From positions 1-54,098 of the forward strand of contig JAZRXB010000330.1 of assembly GCA_045600005.1 (NCBI GenBank): a DNA stretch of 54,098 nt. The letters are read 5' to 3'. This DNA comes from Flemingiibacterium sp045600005. Its GTDB lineage: Bacteria; Bacillota; Clostridia; Oscillospirales; CAG-272. This document shows positions 48,433 through 54,098 of this stretch, in pieces. Both the position numbers and the translations under genes were made by a program. The notes below the pieces were generated by a model. The model was given only the letters and a program-made list of their open reading frames with translations, searched no databases and was not told the DNA's origin. The number at the start of each line of letters is the position of its first letter. The stretch's first letter is position 1.

Positions 48433-49560
48433 ATGCAGAAATTCAAAATGAAAACCGAGGTCTGCTTCGGTGACAACGCGCTGTCGGCTCTGGGAGAGAT
48501 CCGGGCGAAAAGCGCGGCGATTTTCACCGATGCGTTCCTTGCGAAAAACGGAACGGCCGACCGGGTGGCTAAGCTCCTGACCGGCTGTGCCGAGGTCAGC
48601 ATCTATTCGGGCATCCGTCCCGATCCGCCGGTCGAGCTGATCGCGGACGCACTGCGTTTCCTGCTTGACGCGGATGCAGAGGTCGTTGTCGCGGTCGGCG
48701 GCGGTTCGTCGATCGACGCGGCGAAGTCCACCACGCTCATCGCGCGTCAGAAGACCGGGAAGGAGCTGCCGCTCATCGCCGTCCCGACGACCAGCGGAAC
48801 CGGCTCCGAGGTCACGAAGTTCGCGGTCATCACCGATTCCGAAGCGGGCGTGAAGTATCCGCTCGTGTCGGACGAGCTTCTGCCGGTCAAGGCGATCTTA
48901 GATGGAGAACTCGTGAAGAGCGTTCCGCCGCAGATCACCAGCGATACCGGCTTTGACGTCATCACACACGCGCTCGAAGCGTACATCTCGACGGCGGCGA
49001 ACGATTTCTCGGACGCGCTGGCGGAGAAGGCGCTGGAGCTTGCGTTCCGGTGGCTGCCGGTCGCGTATGCGGACGGAAACAATGCCGAAGCGCGCGAAAA
49101 AATGCACAATGCGTCCTGTCTTGCCGGTATGGCGTTCAGCGAGGTCAGTCTCGGCGTGAACCACGGCATCGCGCACGCACTGGGCGCGCACTTCCACATC
49201 CCGCACGGACGTGCGAACGCGATGGTCCTGCCTTATGTCATGGCGTTCAACGCCGAGCTTGACCGTGACGGCGACTGCAAAGCCGCGCGCCGGATGGCGG
49301 TCATTGCCGGACGGCTGGGACTTCCCGCCGACACGCCGAAGATGGGTGCAACCGCTCTGGTGGCGCTCATCAGCGAGATGGGCAAGCAGCTCAGCGTTCC
49401 GCAGAGCTTTGCCGCCTGCAAGGTCAGCCGCGCCGATTATGAGGCGGCGAAGGCGCATATCATGGCGTGTGCCTGCCGTGACGCCTGCACGGCGACCAAT
49501 CCGCGTCCCGTCACGGAAGCGGACGTTGCCGGAATCCTTCGGAATCTGGAACAGTTCTGA
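48433..49560 (+). CDS. Iron-containing alcohol dehydrogenase (PduQ-like)
   Basis: Group III alcohol dehydrogenase of 375 residues. The NAD motif is VVAVGGGSSIDAAKS, with PTTSGTGSEVTKFAV, and metal ligands lie in DTGFDVITHALEAY and NHGIAHALGAHFHIPHG. At the end of the BMC locus, it probably reduces propionaldehyde to 1-propanol and recycles NADH. No encapsulation peptide is evident at either terminus. Confidence 0.93.
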   Translation: MQKFKMKTEVCFGDNALSALGEIRAKSAAIFTDAFLAKNGTADRVAKLLTGCAEVSIYSGIRPDPPVELIADALRFLLDADAEVVVAVGGGSSIDAAKSTTLIARQKTGKELPLIAVPTTSGTGSEVTKFAVITDSEAGVKYPLVSDELLPVKAILDGELVKSVPPQITSDTGFDVITHALEAYISTAANDFSDALAEKALELAFRWLPVAYADGNNAEAREKMHNASCLAGMAFSEVSLGVNHGIAHALGAHFHIPHGRANAMVLPYVMAFNAELDRDGDCKAARRMAVIAGRLGLPADTPKMGATALVALISEMGKQLSVPQSFAACKVSRADYEAAKAHIMACACRDACTATNPRPVTEADVAGILRNLEQF

Positions 49561-49566
49561 ATAAGC

Positions 49567-49612
49567 AAAATGACCTCGTGTGCGGTGTCGTACCGCCCGC
49601 GAGGTCATTTTT
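49567..49612 (+). terminator. Terminator of the BMC locus
   Basis: AAATGACCTCG (49568-49578) pairs with CGAGGTCATTT (49600-49610) around an inner TGCGGT/ACCGC stem, with a T-run. A second perfect palindrome (49632-49665, arms ACGCCGACCGAAA) follows, facing infB. Confidence 0.88.
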
Positions 49613-49694
49613 ATTGTGCCAAAAGCGAAGGAACGCCGACCGAAACGGTAATTTCGGTCGGCGTTCTCCGATTATTGCGTGTTCAGGCGCGGGT

Positions 49695-52652
49695 TCAATC
49701 CTTTTTGACTTCTTCCATCACGAAGGCTTCGAGAATATCGCCTTCCTTGATGTCGTTGAAGCGTTCCAGACCGATACCGCATTCAAAGCCCTGCATGACT
49801 TCCTTCGCGTCGTCCTTGAAGCGCTTGAGCGAGGAGATCTTGTCTTCAAAGATGACCACGCCGTCGCGGACCACGCGGATCTGCGCGTTTCTCGAGACCT
49901 TGCCGTCCTGCACGTAGGAACCGGCGATGGTGCCGACGTTCGGAACGTGAATGGTCTGACGAACCTCGGCGTGACCGAGCAGGTTCTCGACGAAGGTCGG
50001 CGACAGCATACCCTTCATAGCCGCTTCGATCTCTTCGATGCACTCGTAAATGATGCGGTAGGTACGGATATCAACGCCCTGCTTTTCGGCGGTGTCAAGC
50101 GCGTTCTTGTCAGGACGCACGTTGAAGCCGACGATCAGCGCGTTGGAGGCGGCCGCGAAGGTGACGTCGCCCTCGGTGATGCCGCCGACTGCGGAATGGA
50201 TGATGTTGACGCGGACTTCTTCGTTCGACAGCTTTTCGAGCGAAGCCTTGACCGCTTCGACGGAACCGCCGACGTCTGCCTTGACGATGATGTTCAGGTC
50301 CTTGATACCGCCTGCGATCTGGTTGAACAGATCGTTCAGGTTGACCTTTGCGCTTGCCTTGAACTGTTCTTCCTTCGTCTCGCTGCGGCGCTTTTCGGCA
50401 AGCTCGCGTGCCATGCGCTCGTCCTCGACTGCCGCGAATTCATCGCCTGCTTCGGGGACCTCGGCAAGACCGATGATCTCGACCGGGACCGAAGGACCGG
50501 CGGACTTGACCAGACGTCCCTTATCGTCTGTCATCGCACGGACACGGCCGACTGCCGTACCGGCAATGACGATATCGCCGTTGTTCAGCGTACCGTTCTG
50601 GACCAGAACGGTTGCGACCGGTCCGCGTCCCTTGTCGAGCTTTGCTTCGATGATCAGACCCTTCGCGCGGCGGTTCGGGTTGGCTTTCAGCTCCTTCATG
50701 TCGGCGACGAGCAGGAGGTTTTCGAGCAGGTCGTCCAGACCGAAGCCGGTCAGTGCGGAAACGGGGACGCATACGACGTCGCCGCCCCATTCTTCGGGAA
50801 CGAGGTTGTACTTGGCCAGCCCCTGCTTGACGGCTTCGGGGTTGGCGCTCGGCTTATCCATCTTGTTGATGGCGACCACGATGTCGATGCCGGCAGCCTT
50901 GGCGTGGTTGATCGCCTCAACGGTCTGCGGCATGATGCCGTCGTCCGCTGCGACGACGAGGATCGCGATATCGGTCGACTTCGCGCCGCGCGCACGCATG
51001 GCGGTGAACGCCTCGTGACCGGGCGTGTCGAGGAAGGTGATCTCACGGTCGCGGACCTTGACGCGGTAAGCGCCGATGGCCTGCGTGATGCCGCCTGCTT
51101 CGCCGGAGGTGACGTTGGTGTGGCGGATCGCGTCAAGAAGGGAGGTCTTGCCGTGGTCGACGTGACCCATGACGCAGACGACGGGGCTTCTCGGAACGAG
51201 ATTTTCCTCGGCGTCTTCGGATTCGTCGAACAGCTTTTCTTCGATGGTGACGACGACCTCGCGCGTGACCTTCGCGCCCAGCTCGTCGGCGACGAGATAA
51301 GCGGTATCGTAGTCGATCGTTTCGTTGACCGACGCCATGACGCCCATGACCATCAGCTTCTTGATGACCTCGCCAGCCGTCATCTTAAGACGGGACGCAA
51401 GCTCGCCGACCGTGATCTCGTCCGGAACGGTGATCTGGAGCGGCTGCTTCTTTGCCTTTTCGACGCCCTGCTTGCGCATTTTTTCCATTGCCATGCGCTC
51501 TTTTTCACGCTGACCGGAATAATCGCGGGTGTTCTGCTTTTTCAGCTTCTGCTTTTCGCCGCGCGCATCCTTGGAGGATTCGGGGACGAAGTTTTCAAGA
51601 CGCTCGTCGTACTTTTCAAGATCGACGGTCGTGGTGCGGGTATCGACGACGCGGCTCTCGCCGGGATTCTTCGGCGCGTTCTGACCGCGGGTGTAGGTGT
51701 GGACGGGAGCGGGCTTCGGCGTGCTGGAACGTCCGGAACCGCCGCTGTCCTTGTCGCGGAAGCCGCCGTTCTGCGGACGGGACTGACCGTTATTATCGCG
51801 GAAGCCGCCGTTGTTCTGCGGACGGGGCTGACCGTTGTTGTCGCGGAAGCCGCCGTTATTCTGAGGACGGGGCTGACCGTTGTTGTCACGGAAGCCGCCG
51901 TTGTTCTGCGGACGTGGCTGACCGTTATTATCGCGGAAACCGCCGCCATTCTGGGAACGGGACTGACCGTTGTTATCGCGGAAGCCGCCGCCATTCTGCG
52001 GACGGGACTGAGCGGGCGCACCGGTACCGTTCTGCGGACGGGACTGACCGCTGCCATCGCGGAAACTGCCGCCATTCTGCGGACGGTTCTGTGCGCCGTT
52101 GTTCTGCGGACGGACAGACGTCTGCGCGGCAGCCTTGGGCGCATCCGTGGTCTTTGCGGGTTCGGTCTTGGGCGCTTCGGCGGTCTTAGCGGGTTCAGCC
52201 TTGGGCGCATCCGCGGTCTTTGCGGGTTCAGTCTTGGGTGCTTCGGCAGTCTTTGCGGGTTCAGCCTTGGGTGCATCTGTGGTCTTGGCGGGTTCAGCCT
52301 TGGGCGCTTCGGCAGTCTTGGCAGACTCAGCCTTGGGCGGCTGCTTGACCGGCTCGGATTTTACAGGCGCGGACTTCGCAGGCTCTTCCGCCTTCGGCGC
52401 TTCGGGCTTGGGAGCGGCGGGTTTTACCGCGATCTTCGTTTTGCCGTCGAGGTAATCGCCGATGTTTTCGATCTGATGGCGTTCGGTGATGCGGCTCATG
52501 ACGAGGTTGAATTCGTCGGGCGTCAGAGCGCCGGAATGGGTTTTGCCGGTGATGCCGACTTCAACGACGACGTCGAGAACGTCTTTATTCTTTAAGCCAA
52601 GCTCCTTGGCAAGAGTGGAAATGCGGACCTGATTTTTCTGGTTTGCTGCCAT
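49695..52652 (-). CDS. infB: Translation initiation factor IF-2
   Basis: GTPase that recruits fMet-tRNA to the 30S subunit. The 985-residue product begins with an IF-2N domain (QVRISTLAKELGLKNKDVLD). A long low-complexity linker (about 75-330) has two repeat arrays, then a second IF-2N. The G domain has GHVDHGKTSLLDAI, DTPGHEAF and NKMD, and the C-terminal domains II-IV end with LEAFVMEEV. It is the last gene of the nusA-ylxR-ylxQ-infB operon; rbfA does not follow. Confidence 0.98.
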   Translation of the reverse strand: MAANQKNQVRISTLAKELGLKNKDVLDVVVEVGITGKTHSGALTPDEFNLVMSRITERHQIENIGDYLDGKTKIAVKPAAPKPEAPKAEEPAKSAPVKSEPVKQPPKAESAKTAEAPKAEPAKTTDAPKAEPAKTAEAPKTEPAKTADAPKAEPAKTAEAPKTEPAKTTDAPKAAAQTSVRPQNNGAQNRPQNGGSFRDGSGQSRPQNGTGAPAQSRPQNGGGFRDNNGQSRSQNGGGFRDNNGQPRPQNNGGFRDNNGQPRPQNNGGFRDNNGQPRPQNNGGFRDNNGQSRPQNGGFRDKDSGGSGRSSTPKPAPVHTYTRGQNAPKNPGESRVVDTRTTTVDLEKYDERLENFVPESSKDARGEKQKLKKQNTRDYSGQREKERMAMEKMRKQGVEKAKKQPLQITVPDEITVGELASRLKMTAGEVIKKLMVMGVMASVNETIDYDTAYLVADELGAKVTREVVVTIEEKLFDESEDAEENLVPRSPVVCVMGHVDHGKTSLLDAIRHTNVTSGEAGGITQAIGAYRVKVRDREITFLDTPGHEAFTAMRARGAKSTDIAILVVAADDGIMPQTVEAINHAKAAGIDIVVAINKMDKPSANPEAVKQGLAKYNLVPEEWGGDVVCVPVSALTGFGLDDLLENLLLVADMKELKANPNRRAKGLIIEAKLDKGRGPVATVLVQNGTLNNGDIVIAGTAVGRVRAMTDDKGRLVKSAGPSVPVEIIGLAEVPEAGDEFAAVEDERMARELAEKRRSETKEEQFKASAKVNLNDLFNQIAGGIKDLNIIVKADVGGSVEAVKASLEKLSNEEVRVNIIHSAVGGITEGDVTFAAASNALIVGFNVRPDKNALDTAEKQGVDIRTYRIIYECIEEIEAAMKGMLSPTFVENLLGHAEVRQTIHVPNVGTIAGSYVQDGKVSRNAQIRVVRDGVVIFEDKISSLKRFKDDAKEVMQGFECGIGLERFNDIKEGDILEAFVMEEVKKD
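51745..52330 (-). repeat. Two in-frame repeat arrays in the IF-2 linker
   Basis: 51745-52060: 45-bp units encoding 15 residues of the type FRDNNGQPRPQNNGG. About 52130-52330: 33-bp units of the type KAEPAKTAEAP. Both are basic or charged, disordered linker sequences and show unit-to-unit near identity. Confidence 0.85.
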
Positions 52653-52681
52653 GTTGTATCAATCATCCTTTCAGAGAGGCG

Positions 52682-53098
52682 TTATTCTTTATCGGACGGA
52701 GTTCTGGTAACGGAGGGCTGTACGGGCGTTTCAGGCGACGGCTTTTCCTCGAAAAGCGCACGGATGCCGCGGGCAAAGCTGGCGTCGCAGACGCCGATCA
52801 CCGCGATCTGCCCGGTTTTGCCGATCTGCTTCGACAGCGCCGCGCTGTCAAGTCCGGCAAGACAAAGTTCGGTTTCGTAATATTTGCAGGCGTCGGAGAT
52901 CCGCTTGAGCGTGTTCGCAGAGGCGTCCGAAGACACCAGAACGAGGTCCGCGATGCCGCGCCGCACCGCGTCGCGGCAGAGATCCGCTCCGCAGATCAGT
53001 CTGCGTGCTCTTGCGGCAAAGCCGAGCAGTCCGAGCAGCCGTTTTTCGGCTCCGGGCTTCAGACGGCGGGGTTCAACGCTGATTTCTTCTTCACACAT
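52682..53098 (-). CDS. ylxQ: L7Ae/L30e-family ribosomal-associated protein YlxQ
   Basis: Small K-turn-RNA-binding-fold protein of 138 residues, with LLGLLGFAARARRLICGADL and LVLVSSDASANTLKRI, between ylxR and infB as in most Firmicutes. The ATG at 53096-53098 overlaps the ylxR stop by 8 bp. A proline- and threonine-rich tail extends it beyond the usual length of about 100 residues. Confidence 0.9.
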   Translation of the reverse strand: MCEEEISVEPRRLKPGAEKRLLGLLGFAARARRLICGADLCRDAVRRGIADLVLVSSDASANTLKRISDACKYYETELCLAGLDSAALSKQIGKTGQIAVIGVCDASFARGIRALFEEKPSPETPVQPSVTRTPSDKE

Positions 53099-53381
53099 GG
53101 CCGGCAAGCTCCTTTTCTATCGCATCCCAGACCTCATCCGGAATGGATACTTCAAGACTGCGTTCGATCCGTCTGGCGCGGCGGCATTTTTTTAAGCACT
53201 CCGCGCTTTTGCATACATACGCGCCGCGCCCCGATTTCTTTCCGATGAGATCGAGGGAGACGCTGCCGTCCGGCGCGCGCACGACCCGCGCGAGCTGCGG
53301 CTTCGGAAAAGACTGACCGCATCCCAGACATCTGCGTTCCGGGATCTTTTTCTGAGGTCTTGCCTGATTGTTTTCCTGCAA
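53091..53381 (-). CDS. ylxR: YlxR (RnpM-type RNA-binding protein, DUF448)
   Basis: Protein of 96 residues with the family motif PERRCLGCGQSF and DLIGKKSGRGAYVCKSAECLKK. Described in Firmicutes as a nucleoid- or RNase P-associated protein. A TTG start at 53379-53381 is used: it has an SD GGAGG upstream and no ATG gives the family N-terminus. Confidence 0.92.
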   Translation of the reverse strand: MQENNQARPQKKIPERRCLGCGQSFPKPQLARVVRAPDGSVSLDLIGKKSGRGAYVCKSAECLKKCRRARRIERSLEVSIPDEVWDAIEKELAGHV

Positions 53382-53522
53382 AATTCGATTTCCTCCAGAT
53401 TTTGTGTTCTGTCCGACCCGGAATCACACCATGAAAGCCGGTCGGGACGGGAAAATACCGCTTCCCGCCGGAATTAGTCGGACAATCAGTAGAATTGTGA
53501 GGCGGAATGACGTTTTTTCATG

Positions 53523-54098
53523 TCAGTTCTGCTCATCGGAAGCGGGTTCTTCGGCGGCTTCAATGAAGGCCTTCTTGGCTGCTTCCTCTTCTTCGAGAGC
53601 GGCGCGGGTCTTGATATCGATCTTGAAGCCGGTAAGCCTTGCGGCGAGACGGGCGTTCTGTCCCTCCTTGCCGATGGCGAGCGACAGCTGGTTCGGGTCG
53701 ACGATGACGCGGCAGGATTTTTCGCTGTCGAGAATAACTTCTTCGATCTTGGCTGGCGAGAGGGCGGCGCTGATATATTCGACCGGGTTTTCGCTGAATT
53801 TGATGATGTCGATCTTTTCACCGCGCAGTTCGTTGATGATGCCCTGGATACGCATACCCTTGTTGCCGATGCAGGCGCCGATCGGGTCGACGTTGGGATC
53901 GCGGCTCATGACCGCCATTTTCGTGCGGGAGCCGGCTTCACGGGTGATGCTCTGAATGACGACCACACCGTCCTGGATCTCGGGGATCTCAAGCTCAAAG
54001 AGGCGCTTGACGAGACCCGCGTTGGTTCTGGAAACGAACACCTGCGGTCCTTTGCCCGCGCGTGCCACTTCCAGCACGTAGACCTTGATGCGGTCGTT
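53523..54098 (-). CDS. nusA: Transcription factor NusA (5' truncated by window edge)
   Basis: C-terminal 191 residues of NusA, entering from the right edge in frame (NDRIKVYVLEVARAGKGPQV). The S1 end and the two KH domains are visible: VDPIGACIGNKGMRIQGI and LSLAIGKEGQNARLAARLTG. A short acidic tail (EEPASDEQN) ends the protein without the extra acidic repeats of enterobacteria. It acts in pausing and termination. It starts the infB operon. Confidence 0.97.
   Translation of the reverse strand, partial: NDRIKVYVLEVARAGKGPQVFVSRTNAGLVKRLFELEIPEIQDGVVVIQSITREAGSRTKMAVMSRDPNVDPIGACIGNKGMRIQGIINELRGEKIDIIKFSENPVEYISAALSPAKIEEVILDSEKSCRVIVDPNQLSLAIGKEGQNARLAARLTGFKIDIKTRAALEEEEAAKKAFIEAAEEPASDEQN

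Noticed and set aside
49578..52595. 1005-codon plus-strand open frame opposite infB
   Set aside because: Antisense of a certain essential gene; its repetitive Leu/Gly end mirrors the IF-2 linker repeats.

Overview
The window reads as chromosomal DNA of a high-GC anaerobic Clostridia-type Firmicute, most like an uncultured gut Oscillospirales or related lineage. Supporting this are the gene orders ffh-rpsP-khpA and nusA-ylxR-ylxQ-infB, consensus sigma-A promoters with strong Shine-Dalgarno (SD) sites, an SLH-anchored surface protein, a sodium-pump decarboxylase and a glycyl-radical microcompartment. The genus is not assigned. Both edges cut a gene: ffh lacks its 5' end on the left and nusA lacks its 5' end on the right.

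Layout. 1-1763: ffh, rpsP, khpA and a terminator. 1808-3048 (-): DUF3842 protein and amidohydrolase. 3196-8558: biotin-dependent sodium-pump operon carrying both an acyl-CoA-type and an oxaloacetate-type carboxyltransferase. 8576-12024: HAD phosphatase (-), then a Gfo/Idh oxidoreductase, a membrane protein and an AadA-like nucleotidyltransferase. 12111-18939 (-): nagB and a five-gene redox operon (FAD protein, SDR, Fe-S/FMN ene-reductase-like protein, sugar isomerase-like protein, 2-hydroxyacid dehydrogenase). 18966-21474 (-): a solute-binding lipoprotein and trmB. 21685-28151: two membrane or envelope proteins, a GH2 glycosidase, an orphan MsmK-type ATPase and a small unknown protein. 28294-35547: a sensory locus with a candidate structured RNA, a pseudo-histidine-kinase, a true histidine kinase, a frameshifted LuxR-type response regulator and a large BspA-repeat/SLH surface protein. 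35633-36562 (-): cysK. 36689-49612: a bacterial microcompartment (BMC) locus. 49695-54098 (-): infB, ylxQ, ylxR and nusA.

The BMC locus holds a diol-dehydratase-type glycyl radical enzyme and activase, a FucA-type aldolase, a Zn-ADH, an Fe-ADH, PduS- and PduO-like proteins, seven shell genes and a DeoR regulator. It fits deoxysugar-phosphate cleavage to lactaldehyde, reduction to 1,2-propanediol and dehydration to propionaldehyde. It has no CoA-acylating aldehyde dehydrogenase and no PduL, which is unusual.

Three observations stand out. (1) Four copies of a 164-221 bp non-coding, hairpin-rich mobile element flanked by about 12-bp target duplications; every copy sits 13-16 nt upstream of a Shine-Dalgarno site. 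(2) The sensory locus pairs a pseudokinase (phosphoacceptor His replaced by Tyr) with a real kinase, has a broken response regulator, and shares a 20-bp promoter motif between the kinase operon and the surface protein gene. (3) The BMC locus without aldehyde dehydrogenase, whose aldolase and Zn-ADH carry matching terminal docking peptides. All calls come from reading the sequence; no database search was run.
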